From positions 1 through 55,578 of the forward strand of contig JAFDZQ010000051.1 of NCBI GenBank assembly GCA_018266895.1: a DNA stretch of 55,578 nucleotides, written 5' to 3'. Origin of the DNA: Bacteroidota bacterium (lineage in GTDB: Bacteria > Bacteroidota > Ignavibacteria > Tepidaquicellales > Tepidaquicellaceae). A program made the position numbers and the translations under genes. Positions 35,064 to 43,762 of the stretch are shown in pieces (the stretch's first letter is position 1; the number at the start of each line of letters is the position of its first letter). Under the pieces are notes generated by a model, which saw only the letters and a list, made by a program, of their open reading frames with translations, did no database searches and had not been told where the DNA came from.

Positions 35064-37037
35064 ATGTGCGGAATATTCGGCGTATTAAATTTTGATGAAG
35101 TTAATGCAGATTTCAGATCGCTTCAGGCAGCCGTAAACATTATCAGGCACAGAGGTCCCGATGACGAAGGTTACGCTTTATTCAATACATTCAAAAACAA
35201 ATCCGAAGAAAGATACGGAGACACTTCTGCAATAAAAAAAGGGAATCATATACTTTCAGCATCCTCTGAATCATTCAACCTTGCATTCGGATTCAGGCGG
35301 CTCTCCATATTAGACCTGTCAGTTAACGGACATCAGCCCTTTTTTAATCCGGAAAAAAATATTTGCATTATATTTAACGGTGAAGTCTACAACTACATTG
35401 AGATCAGGGAAGAGCTTACCGCAAAAGGATACAGATTCTTTACCGGAACAGACACCGAGGTGATAATGAATGCCTACATTGAGTGGGGAGAGGAATGTCT
35501 TGGCAGATTCAACGGAATGTGGGGAATAGCGATTTATGACATGAGAAAAAACCTTCTCTTCTGCACGCGCGACAGATTTGGAGTAAAGCCGTTCTATTAT
35601 TTTAAAGATGATAATAGATTTGTCTTTGCGTCCGAACTCAAATCAATTATAGAATATTTCAGAAACGATACTTCTTTCAGAAAAGAACTCAATAAAGAAA
35701 ATGTTTATGATTATTTTGTTTATAATTTTGCTGATCATAATGAAAATACATTCATAAAAAACATAAAACATCTTCTTCCGTCTCATTTTATTAAAATACA
35801 GGGACGGGAGTTTTCTGTCAGAAAATATTTTACTCTCGAAGTGAATAATGAGATGGGAGTTTATGATGAAGGTAAATTCGAAATTATTAAAACGAAATTT
35901 TCGGAGTTAATATATGATTCAGTAAAACTCAGATTAAGATCGGATGTGCCGGTAGGAACCTGTCTAAGCGGCGGACTTGACTCATCAACCGTTGTAACAC
36001 TCATAGACAAAATACTTGAGAACAACAATACACTATCAAATAAATCAGCCGCCGGCAAAGGACAGAATACATTTTCGGCAGTGTATGACGATGCATCCAT
36101 TGACGAAAGAAATTTTATTGAACAAATAGTAAAGAGTACAGACAGCAACTCACATTATGTCTTTCCCGACAAGGCGGATTTCCTAAAAGATGCTGACGAT
36201 TTCATTTTTCAGCTTGATGAGCCGTTCGGAGGAACTTCTCCTTACGCACAATGGAATGTTATGCGGCTTGCCCGGGAGAATAATGTAACTGTTCTTCTCG
36301 ACGGTCAGGGAGCGGATGAATCGCTCGGGGGTTATGAAGTTTACTTCGGTTTCCTTTATTCAAATCTCCTGAAGCAGGGAAATTATCTGAACCTGTTTTC
36401 AGAGCTTATGAAGAATTTCAGGAAAGGAATTGAAATTTCAGTAAGGGGATTTAAATATTACAAAAATTCAAAGAACAAAAATCTTAAAAGTTCGTCAAGC
36501 GCATATTACAACCTGGATTTTCTCAAAAGCCATACAGACAGAAACATCCTTTCTTACCGGACAAAAGACAATCTGAATCAGAAATTATATGAAGACCTGA
36601 CCCGGTATATTCTGCCTTCTTTGCTGAGATTCGAAGACAGGAATGCAATGAAATTTTCCATTGAATCCCGGACGCCTTTCCTCGATTACAGGATCATCAA
36701 ACTGCTTTTCCAATCGGAAGGTATTTATAAAATGCACAACGGCTGGAGCAAATGGATACTGAGGAATTCAGTAAAGGACCTGGTTCCCTCAAAGGTTGTC
36801 TGGAGGCGTGATAAGAAAGGATTTCCGACACCTGAAAGAAAATGGATGATGAAGATCAAAGAAGATTTTATTTTATGCGTTAACGAAAACAGGGATGAGC
36901 TGAAAGAATATCTGAATATTGAAGACATTATTCTTAATTACGATAATATAGTTTCCGATCCCGGAATAAAATCTCATTTTATATGGAAGATTTATAATTT
37001 TTCCAAATGGAAGGAAATGTTCGGAGTATCATCTTAA
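35064..37037 (+). CDS. asparagine synthase-like glutamine amidotransferase (AsnB family)
   Basis: The 657-residue protein has an N-terminal class II glutaminase domain (about 1-215) whose nucleophile C2 is exposed after Met removal (MCGIFGV), with FNGEVYNY and DRFGVKPFYY. The synthetase domain follows, with the ATP-pyrophosphatase loop SGGLDSS at about 302-308 and LDGQGADESLGGY, SIESRTPFLDYR downstream. AsnB makes asparagine, but paralogues in glycan clusters amidate sugar acids (as in WbpS-type enzymes). Its place 32 bases after the YfhO gene, at the end of the glycan run, suggests that role. True asparagine synthase remains possible. Confidence 0.9.
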   Translation: MCGIFGVLNFDEVNADFRSLQAAVNIIRHRGPDDEGYALFNTFKNKSEERYGDTSAIKKGNHILSASSESFNLAFGFRRLSILDLSVNGHQPFFNPEKNICIIFNGEVYNYIEIREELTAKGYRFFTGTDTEVIMNAYIEWGEECLGRFNGMWGIAIYDMRKNLLFCTRDRFGVKPFYYFKDDNRFVFASELKSIIEYFRNDTSFRKELNKENVYDYFVYNFADHNENTFIKNIKHLLPSHFIKIQGREFSVRKYFTLEVNNEMGVYDEGKFEIIKTKFSELIYDSVKLRLRSDVPVGTCLSGGLDSSTVVTLIDKILENNNTLSNKSAAGKGQNTFSAVYDDASIDERNFIEQIVKSTDSNSHYVFPDKADFLKDADDFIFQLDEPFGGTSPYAQWNVMRLARENNVTVLLDGQGADESLGGYEVYFGFLYSNLLKQGNYLNLFSELMKNFRKGIEISVRGFKYYKNSKNKNLKSSSSAYYNLDFLKSHTDRNILSYRTKDNLNQKLYEDLTRYILPSLLRFEDRNAMKFSIESRTPFLDYRIIKLLFQSEGIYKMHNGWSKWILRNSVKDLVPSKVVWRRDKKGFPTPERKWMMKIKEDFILCVNENRDELKEYLNIEDIILNYDNIVSDPGIKSHFIWKIYNFSKWKEMFGVSS

Positions 37038-37162
37038 GTCATCAGAAATCATTCAGCAAACATTTCGTCCAAAAAAATATCAGTCAGATTAAACCGGAAA
37101 ATTTTACCTCATCTGATTAAACCTCAATTCAGTTTTTCAATTCCCTGTCAGGTAAGCAGATT

Positions 37163-37182
37163 AATACAATAAGAATTGTATT
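37163..37182. promoter_or_regulatory. palindrome upstream of lemA
   Basis: AATACAAT (37163-37170) and ATTGTATT (37175-37182) form a perfect 8-base inverted repeat around AAGA, 54 bases before the lemA ATG. It could be an operator or a small hairpin. There is no T-run after it on the plus strand, so it is unlikely to end asnB transcription. Composition is so AT-rich that chance is possible. Confidence 0.3.
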
Positions 37183-37236
37183 TAAAAACGCATAACACTA
37201 TTTTTGAAAAATATTATTAAATTAAAAATTCAAAAT

Positions 37237-37845
37237 ATGAAAACAAGAATTACTAAAGTAATATATATACTTACAATATTAATTTTTTCCTCGAATTTTT
37301 ATGGTTGCGGATATAATACTCTTGTAACGATGCAGGAAAGTGTAACGTCTGCCTGGTCACAGGTGGAAAATCAGTATCAGAGAAGAGCGGATCTTATTCC
37401 GAATCTTGTAAAGACTGTTCAGGGGGCTGCAGACTTTGAAAAAAGCGTTCTGACAGAAGTGACGGATGCCAGAAGCAGGGTTGGTCAGGTAAAACTCAGT
37501 GCCGAAGACCTCAGCGATCCGCAGAAATTCGAACAGTTTCAGAAAGCTCAGGATCAGCTTTCATCAGCATTGTCAAGACTGCTTGTAGTTTCCGAAAACT
37601 ACCCTCAGCTTAAAGCAAACGAAAGTTTTCTTCAGCTTCAGTCACAGCTTGAAGGAACTGAAAACAGAATAAGTGTTGAAAGAAGAAGATACAATGAAAC
37701 AGTTCAGACATACAATACAGAAGTCAGAAGTTTTCCATCACTGATAATGGCAAAGATATTCGGATTCAAGGAAAAAGAATACTTCAAAGCGGTGACAGGA
37801 AGTGAGAAAGCTCCTGATGTTAATTTTGACTTTCAGAAAAAATAA
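37237..37845 (+). CDS. lemA: LemA family protein
   Basis: The ATG at 37237 is chosen over an in-frame TTG at 37204 because it puts the positively charged start directly before the hydrophobic segment (MKTRITKVIYILTILIFSSN). The product, 202 residues, matches LemA: a short N-terminal membrane or lipoprotein anchor (a cysteine in NFYGCGYN is a weak lipobox), then YNTLVTMQESVTSAWSQVENQYQRRADLIPNLVKTVQG and a long helical bundle with RRYNETVQTYNTEVRSFPS. LemA proteins are helical envelope proteins of unclear function, often beside a TPM-domain partner. None is present here. A heptad repeat starts 5 bases after the stop. Confidence 0.9.
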   Translation: MKTRITKVIYILTILIFSSNFYGCGYNTLVTMQESVTSAWSQVENQYQRRADLIPNLVKTVQGAADFEKSVLTEVTDARSRVGQVKLSAEDLSDPQKFEQFQKAQDQLSSALSRLLVVSENYPQLKANESFLQLQSQLEGTENRISVERRRYNETVQTYNTEVRSFPSLIMAKIFGFKEKEYFKAVTGSEKAPDVNFDFQKK

Positions 37846-37850
37846 TTAAT

Positions 37851-37885
37851 AATGAGTAATGAGTAATGAGTAATGAGTAATGAGT
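37851..37885. repeat. heptad tandem repeat, five AATGAGT units
   Basis: Five perfect AATGAGT units follow the lemA stop by 5 bases (preceded by a degenerate AATTAAT). A matching array in opposite orientation lies at 38311-38338, so the two bracket the broken four-helix-bundle gene. Confidence 0.9.
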
Positions 37886-37938
37886 AATTTAAATGAGGTG
37901 AAGGATTTAAAAGATATGCCATAAATTTTATTGTTTAT

Positions 37939-38294
37939 ATGAAAGAGAATGTTATTAAAGTTAAGTCGTTTAAATTTTCTGTCAGAATCGTAAAGCTTTA
38001 TCAGTATTTAACAAAAGAAAAGAAGGAGTATATACTTTCAAAACAGATATTAAAAAGCGGTACTTCAATCGGTTAGAAGAAGCAGATGGCGGTATTTCAA
38101 AAGCGGATTTTTCAAACAAGATATCATTGTCTTATAAAGAAGCAAAAGAAACTCATTACTGGCTCAGATTATTAAAGGAGACTGATTATATAGACGATAA
38201 GATTTTCAATTCATTAATTGAGGAATGCAATGAACTATGTAAGATATTATTTTCAATTTTAAAAACAACACGTATAAGTTCAAAGAAAAACTAA
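37939..38294 (+). pseudogene. four-helix-bundle protein (23S rRNA IVP family), frameshifted
   Basis: The first 45 codons read as the N-terminus of a TIGR02436-type four-helix-bundle protein (KVKSFKFSVRIVKLYQYL, then LKSGTSIG) and stop at TAG 38074-38076. The reading continues in another frame from 38076 as EEADGGISKADFSNKISLSY, then KEAKETHYWLRLLKETDYI, to the TAA at 38292. Intact relatives read GTSIGANVEEA at this place, so about 7 bases have been lost exactly at the join and the gene is dead unless frameshifting occurs. The family was first described from intervening sequences in 23S rRNA and is widespread as solitary small genes. Inverted heptad arrays lie on both sides. Confidence 0.85.
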
Positions 38295-38310
38295 ACTGAA
38301 TAAAAACAAT

Positions 38311-38338
38311 ATTCATTAATCATTATTCATTAATCATT
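38311..38338. repeat. heptad repeat in inverted orientation (ATTCATT/AATCATT)
   Basis: Four 7-base units (ATTCATT, AATCATT, ATTCATT, AATCATT) end 8 bases before the TTG of the next gene. On the minus strand they read AATGATT/AATGAAT, similar to the AATGAGT units at 37851-37885. The pair therefore forms imperfect inverted termini around the pseudogene. Confidence 0.8.
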
Positions 38339-38346
38339 GTAAAGCT

Positions 38347-40788
38347 TTGCAGGCAGTAATTATGGCAGGGGGATTCGGGACGAGGTTAAGACCTCTGACT
38401 AATAACATTCCCAAACCGATGGTACCGATTGTCAACAAACCGATATTAGAGCATATCATTAATCTGCTTAAGACTCATAAAATTAAGGATTATGTAGTGC
38501 TGCTTTTTTATATGCCCGAAACAATACAGAAATATCTTGGTGACGGAAGCAGATTCGGGGTAAAAATCAAATATGTGGTTCCTGATCAGGACTTCGGAAC
38601 TGCCGGTGCTGTTAAGCTTGCGGAAAAATATATCAGGGATAAATTCGTGGTTATAAGCGGGGACGTATTAACGGATTTTAATCTGTCAGAAATAAAAGAC
38701 TTTCACGACAGGAAAAATACTGTTGCAACACTTTCTTTATACAGATCAAAGAATCCTCTTCAGTTCGGAATAGTGCTGACAGATAAAAAGGACAGGATAG
38801 TGAGGTTTCTTGAAAAACCGTCATCATCGGAAGTGTTTTCCGATACTATCAATACCGGTATTTATTTTTTCAATAAAGAAATATTTAACTACATTCCTGA
38901 GGGAGAGAATTTTGATTTCTCACAGAATCTTTTTCCTCTTTTGCTGAAAAGCGGCGTGCCCATTTACGGATTTAAAACAAAAGGATACTGGAGGGATGTC
39001 GGAAATCTGGAAGAGTATATTGAAGCAAACATGGATACGCTGAAAGGAAAACTGTCATACATAAAAGTTACCGATAAACGGGGAAACTGCATAAGCAGCA
39101 AATCAAAGATTGACAAAAATGCTGATATTGATAACAGTATAATAGGTGACAATGTAGTTATTGAAAAAGGCGCTGTGATTAAGAATTCTGTTCTTTGGAA
39201 CGGAGTAAAGGTAAGTTCGGGATCAAGACTTTTATTTGACGTGATTGGAAATAACTGTTACATCGGAACAGGCACAAGGATTAACGATTATGTTTTCATA
39301 GGAGAAAACTGCAATATTGGAAATAATGTATTCATCAGTTCCAGTCTGAAGATATGGGACAATAAGCAGATTGAAAACGGCGATAAAGTCACACGCAGTC
39401 TCATATACGATGACAGATTTTTCAGCGATCTTTTTACAGATTCCAGGATCACCGGACTTTCAAATCTGCAGATCAATCCGGAGTTCGGATCAAAACTCGG
39501 AACTGTCTACGGATCATCAATAGGACGAGGAAAAAAAGTGCTCATTGCAAGAGACAGTGATCATGTATCAAATATGATAAAGAGATCGATAGCCAGCGGT
39601 ATAATGTCTGCCGGGGTAAATATAATAGATAATCAGGTGATTCCGATTCCGATATTAAGACAGGAACTGAAAAGCGGCGAAGGGTCAGGAGGAGTATTCA
39701 TCAGAAAGTCTCCCTTTGACAGAAAGTCATCGGATATAATATTTTTTGACAAGGACGGAAGGGATCTTTCAAGCAACAAAACAAAATCCATAGAAAGATT
39801 ATTTTTCAGCGAGGAATATAAAAGAGCGGATTTTGACAAGGTCGGATCATTTAAATATCAGGAAAGGACGAATGAAAAATACATGAAGCATTTTCTTGGC
39901 TGTCTTGATCTGCTGGCAATCAGAAAACGGAAGTTCAAAATAGTAATTGATTATTCCTACGGAATTACTTCCACCATATTTCCGAACATACTCGGCGAAT
40001 TCAACTGTGATGTAGTTTCCCTTTCCGCTCATCTTGACAGCGAAAAGATCACGCGCTCGGAGGAAGAACTCAGAAAACTGCTTGACCACGTAAGTTATGT
40101 AGTAAAGTCTCTAAATTATGATATCGGATTCATGATGGATTCAGGCGGAGAAAAAATCTGGCTATCTCTTTGTGACGGTAAATTATTAAGCGGCGACAGG
40201 CTACTTGTCCTTGTTCTGAAACTGTTTTTAATAGTTACGAAAGATGTAAAGAAAATAGCAGTCCCGGTACAGGTATCAAGAGAGGTTGACATTGTGGCAA
40301 AGGAATTCGGTGTTGAAGTTGTAAGAGTGAAAGACACTCATTACTCGATGATGATGGCATGTGATGATGCTGATGTTAAATTCGTAGGCGGTGTCAGGGG
40401 AGGATTTTTATTTCCTGAATTTCTTTATTCCACCGACGGTATGTTTTCAGTTGCAAAGATCCTGGACCTCATAGCAAGAAGCAATCAGACAATGGAAGAA
40501 ATTGAAAAGTCGACTGTAAAACTCTTTATGTTAAAGGAAAACATTATCTGTTCAAAGGAAGAGAAGGGAAGCATTATGAGGAAGTTCATGGAAGACACGA
40601 TCATGTACAGACAAGAGCTGATAGACGGTGTAAAAGTATTCATTGACATAAACTCAACAGTCCTTTGCATTCCGGATAAGGACAGGAACATTGTGCATCT
40701 GGATGTCGAATCGAATACCAGACTTAAAGCACAGAAATTAATGAAAGATTTTAAGAAAATGATTGAGAGTTATATTAAAGCAGGATAA
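38347..40788 (+). CDS. nucleotidyltransferase fused to degenerate phosphomannomutase domain
   Basis: The 813-residue protein starts with TTG. Residues 1-235 are a sugar-1-phosphate nucleotidyltransferase (GGFGTRLRPLT, KPMVPIVNKPILEHI; GYWRDVG), probably GDP-mannose or similar pyrophosphorylase. Residues about 245-355 are left-handed beta-helix hexapeptide repeats (IDNSIIGDNVVIEKGAVI). Residues about 370-813 align with the alpha-D-phosphohexomutase fold. There the catalytic serine loop TASHNP is replaced by IRKSPF (S455 alone keeps its place), and the metal-binding DGDxDR is DSGGEK (598-603), so two of three aspartates are lost. The mutase half is probably inactive and regulatory or structural. 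Such fusions are annotated as mannose-1-phosphate guanyltransferase/phosphoglucomutase. It would supply activated sugar for the glycan cluster upstream. Confidence 0.85.
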   Translation: MQAVIMAGGFGTRLRPLTNNIPKPMVPIVNKPILEHIINLLKTHKIKDYVVLLFYMPETIQKYLGDGSRFGVKIKYVVPDQDFGTAGAVKLAEKYIRDKFVVISGDVLTDFNLSEIKDFHDRKNTVATLSLYRSKNPLQFGIVLTDKKDRIVRFLEKPSSSEVFSDTINTGIYFFNKEIFNYIPEGENFDFSQNLFPLLLKSGVPIYGFKTKGYWRDVGNLEEYIEANMDTLKGKLSYIKVTDKRGNCISSKSKIDKNADIDNSIIGDNVVIEKGAVIKNSVLWNGVKVSSGSRLLFDVIGNNCYIGTGTRINDYVFIGENCNIGNNVFISSSLKIWDNKQIENGDKVTRSLIYDDRFFSDLFTDSRITGLSNLQINPEFGSKLGTVYGSSIGRGKKVLIARDSDHVSNMIKRSIASGIMSAGVNIIDNQVIPIPILRQELKSGEGSGGVFIRKSPFDRKSSDIIFFDKDGRDLSSNKTKSIERLFFSEEYKRADFDKVGSFKYQERTNEKYMKHFLGCLDLLAIRKRKFKIVIDYSYGITSTIFPNILGEFNCDVVSLSAHLDSEKITRSEEELRKLLDHVSYVVKSLNYDIGFMMDSGGEKIWLSLCDGKLLSGDRLLVLVLKLFLIVTKDVKKIAVPVQVSREVDIVAKEFGVEVVRVKDTHYSMMMACDDADVKFVGGVRGGFLFPEFLYSTDGMFSVAKILDLIARSNQTMEEIEKSTVKLFMLKENIICSKEEKGSIMRKFMEDTIMYRQELIDGVKVFIDINSTVLCIPDKDRNIVHLDVESNTRLKAQKLMKDFKKMIESYIKAG

Positions 40789-40867
40789 AGTTTCAGGAAT
40801 TTCAGTTGAAGTTAAAAATATTTGCAATACAAATTTTTCCAATAATTAACAGTTAAGATATTGATAT

Positions 40868-41338
40868 ATGAAAATAAGCGAGATTTTAAACGAGAAAATT
40901 ATTTCGACCAATATGGAATGTACGGACAAGGACGATGCAATAAACAAAGTCATTGATCTTGCAAGCAATTCCGGATTAATGCTTGACATTGAAAGCGTCA
41001 GAAAATGCGTATTTGACAGGGAAGGACTTGTTTCAACAGGTGTAGGTAAAGGATTTGCAATTCCGCACGGAAAAACTGAACAGATAAAAGATATAGTTGC
41101 AGCATTCGCAATATTAAAAAATCCCATAGACTTTGATTCCATTGACCTTGAACCGGTGAAATTCATTTTTCTGATAATCGGAAAAGAAAGCCTTCTTAAT
41201 GCACATATAAAATTACTGAGCAGGATTTCAAGACTCATGAATAAAGATGAATTCAGGGATAAACTTGAAGAAGCCGCAAATCCGTCGGAGGTTTTACAGA
41301 TTTTTAAAGATGAAGAGATGAATTATCTTGATCTTTAA
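40868..41338 (+). CDS. PTS EIIA-like (PtsN / EIIA-Ntr family) protein
   Basis: The 156-residue single-domain protein matches PTS EIIA of the fructose/nitrogen type. It has the N-terminal ISTNMECTDKDDAINKVIDLA, the phospho-histidine H67 in GKGFAIPHGKT and the FLIIGKE, LLSRISRLM segments. As there is no membrane EIIC domain nearby, it is more likely a regulatory EIIA-Ntr that reports phosphoenolpyruvate/nitrogen state than a sugar carrier. HPr and EI genes are not in the window. It follows the nucleotidyltransferase fusion by 79 bases on the same strand and ends at a hairpin. Confidence 0.88.
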   Translation: MKISEILNEKIISTNMECTDKDDAINKVIDLASNSGLMLDIESVRKCVFDREGLVSTGVGKGFAIPHGKTEQIKDIVAAFAILKNPIDFDSIDLEPVKFIFLIIGKESLLNAHIKLLSRISRLMNKDEFRDKLEEAANPSEVLQIFKDEEMNYLDL

Positions 41339-41381
41339 CTCTTAATTAATAATCCGTTATCTAAAACAAATACAAATTAAT

Positions 41382-41424
41382 AATCCTGTTCAGAAATTTC
41401 AAAACCTGAATTCCGAACAGGATT
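41382..41424. terminator. hairpin between convergent genes
   Basis: AATCCTGTTC (41382-41391) and GAACAGGATT (41415-41424) form a perfect 10-base-pair stem with a 23-base loop, followed by TAATTTTAT. It lies 43 bases after the EIIA-like gene and 26 before the end of the convergent hydrolase gene. It is a probable shared terminator, although the loop is long. Confidence 0.65.
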
Positions 41425-41450
41425 TAATTTTATAAAACAGATTTAAACAA

Positions 41451-43169
41451 TTACTTAATTCTTTTACACTCAAATTTTCTTCCCTGAGTAAAAATAAGTT
41501 TGTTGACTGTTCCATCCGAATCCCGAATAAATTCTGCCTGGGCATCCACTTCCTTTAAAAAGAATTTATTATCAGTTTCCGGATGCATGATAAGTTTTTC
41601 CTGACCTGTCGGCTGGATATATAATTTTCCGTCCTCCACAAAAAATTTCAGAATAAATCCCGGCTGCAGTTCGTATTCTCCTTCAAATATTTTCATCGCT
41701 TCAGGAGTCAGAGTAATTTCCTTTCTTTCCGAAGGAATTTCCACATTCACCTTCAGACATACATCTGCCGGACCGAAAGTGACAGGGTAATCAAATACTT
41801 TCAGAGCAGTTATATTACCTTCATTGTTTCTGATGAATTCAAATCTTTTCCCGGAATTTTTTACAAAGAATTTATCTTTTTCATATGGGAATAAGCCGAA
41901 TTTACTTCCGCCTGTTCTGCTCATTATGAGACTGTCTCCCCCGTTCATTACAAAACGGTATTGTTTATCATCCGAAAAATTCTTCAGAAGTCTGGCTCCG
42001 TTCCTGTTAACTTCAAATGCGCCTGTATATTCATCAAAAGTGCTTTTGTCAAGATTAATTGCAGCCGGTTCTTCATCACTTATGTCAAGAATTTTCAAAA
42101 GCATCTTATTCATTACCGCATCCGGAGATTTACCTGAATTGTTAGATAACGCAGCGATAAAAATTTTCTTTTCCGGAATATAAATCCCGTCTGATAAAAA
42201 TCCGTTGATCGCTCCTCCGTGTCTGACAATTGTATAACTGTTATTACCTAAGTGAGTGACATTCCATCCGTATCCGTAGTTTGAGTTAACGCCGTCAGCA
42301 AGTATATACGGAGACCATGCTTTTTTAAGCAAAGAGACCGGAATTAGTTTCTCGCTCACAAGAGCATTATTCCATAAAAGCAAATCTCCCGTCGAACTTA
42401 TTATATTCCCCGCCGAAAATGGCCATGACCAGTCGAAATATGACGCTTTAACATAAGATTCTTTTTCAGAAGGCTCGTATCCCGTGGCGAACTTAGAAAA
42501 TTTTTTATCCCAGTCACCGAAATAAGAATGCTTCATCCCTGCTTTATCAAAAATATTTTTCTGTATGAAATCCTCATAGGACATTCCGCTCACGTTTTCT
42601 ATTATGATTCCGAGAAGGAAATAAGCAGAATTTGAGTAACTGAAATCAGTACCCGGATTAAATAATAGCTCTTCATCCTGAAAGAACTTTAAAACATCAT
42701 CCCTTGATGATTTCTTCTGATAAAGCTTATCAAAATCCTTTATCTCGGTAAAGCTTGGGATGCCGCTTGAATGAGTCAGGCAGTTTTCAACAGTTATAGT
42801 TTTTCCGTGTGAATTGTAATCAGGAAGATATTTTTTTATGTCATCTTCAAGTTTTAACTTCCCTTCATTTGCAAGTATGAGAATACCTGCCGCCGTGAAC
42901 TGTTTGGTCATGCTTCCGATCGCATAAACATTTTCCGGATCAGTTTTGCTTCCGGTTTTCAGATCCGACATACCGTAACCTTTTTTAAAAACCGGAACTC
43001 CGTTTTCCGAAATAAGTACTGAAATTCCGGGATCTTTTTGCGGATAAGAGGATTTTAGCAGGTTGTCGATATAATTAATTTTTTCTTTGCTGAATGACTG
43101 CGAATAAGAAGTATTCTGAAGGGAGAATACAGCAAATAAAATAAATATATAACAGTATAGTTTTTTCAT
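41451..43169 (-). CDS. exported serine hydrolase, class C beta-lactamase / PBP4 family
   Basis: The 572-residue protein has a signal peptide (1-24, ending SYSQ) and a penicillin-binding-protein-like serine hydrolase domain (about 30-370). The nucleophile is S86 with K89 (SMTK), the second motif is Y178-S-N180, and the third motif reads HGGA (317-320), which replaces KTG as in esterase/D-aminopeptidase-like members. A C-terminal region (about 385-570) holds two lipocalin-like beta domains typical of DUF3471-bearing members. It acts in the periplasm. The substrate may be a peptide, D-amino-acid ester or other ester rather than a beta-lactam. Stand-alone gene. Confidence 0.9.
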   Translation of the reverse strand: MKKLYCYIFILFAVFSLQNTSYSQSFSKEKINYIDNLLKSSYPQKDPGISVLISENGVPVFKKGYGMSDLKTGSKTDPENVYAIGSMTKQFTAAGILILANEGKLKLEDDIKKYLPDYNSHGKTITVENCLTHSSGIPSFTEIKDFDKLYQKKSSRDDVLKFFQDEELLFNPGTDFSYSNSAYFLLGIIIENVSGMSYEDFIQKNIFDKAGMKHSYFGDWDKKFSKFATGYEPSEKESYVKASYFDWSWPFSAGNIISSTGDLLLWNNALVSEKLIPVSLLKKAWSPYILADGVNSNYGYGWNVTHLGNNSYTIVRHGGAINGFLSDGIYIPEKKIFIAALSNNSGKSPDAVMNKMLLKILDISDEEPAAINLDKSTFDEYTGAFEVNRNGARLLKNFSDDKQYRFVMNGGDSLIMSRTGGSKFGLFPYEKDKFFVKNSGKRFEFIRNNEGNITALKVFDYPVTFGPADVCLKVNVEIPSERKEITLTPEAMKIFEGEYELQPGFILKFFVEDGKLYIQPTGQEKLIMHPETDNKFFLKEVDAQAEFIRDSDGTVNKLIFTQGRKFECKRIK

Positions 43170-43762
43170 TATGAGTGTGTGGTTTGTGATTTAAAAATAA
43201 CGGTGTGAATTAACTTAACTTACGGCTTACTATTTTGTATTGTTTCATAAAGCATAACTGTTGATCTGATTATAAATTCTTATAAATTAATTTATGAATT
43301 TTAAAAATTTATTCAGCCAACCCAGGAAAGTTTGTTTATTACAATGATCCCGAAACAATTTTGTGTAAAAATTATTGAATATTTTTTTTAAAAACAGTCC
43401 GATACATTTAAACGAAAGTAGTCAGGGTAACTATACACTTTCTACAAAAATATAAATCATTTACTTCGAAATACAACTGCAGAATCCGTACAGTTACCAT
43501 TCCCCGAAAACTACCTTCTGATTTTAATTATTATAAAATTAATACGGGAGGTTAATTGCACGCCAAAAAATCATTTAAACATTCAGATAGCTTTAGGAGC
43601 AATTTTCAGTAAATTTATCTCAATATATTTTATTTTTACAGAATCCTCTATGCAGTAAAATTAAGTGTAAGATTTACTTCAGTTTAATGCTGTTAAGCAA
43701 TTGTTGTTATTTCAGTTTTTTAAAAAAGTTAAAAATTTTAAACTTTTTAAAATCGACCTATT
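43170..43762. other. 593-base intergenic region upstream of the FISUMP gene
   Basis: This is the longest gene-poor stretch of the window and is AT-rich. A perfect palindrome ATAAATTAATTTAT lies at 43282-43295. A strong Shine-Dalgarno-like GGGAGG (43546-43551) precedes a TTG-started 18-codon frame (43556-43612; HAKKSFKHSDSF...), which could be a leader peptide or chance. No longer frame, RNA fold or repeat is recognisable. Divergent promoters for the hydrolase and FISUMP genes are expected here. Confidence 0.5.

Noticed and set aside
37939..38294. Intervening sequence within a 23S rRNA gene
   Set aside because: The four-helix-bundle family is known from that setting, but no rRNA sequence surrounds it here; neighbours are lemA and a nucleotidyltransferase.
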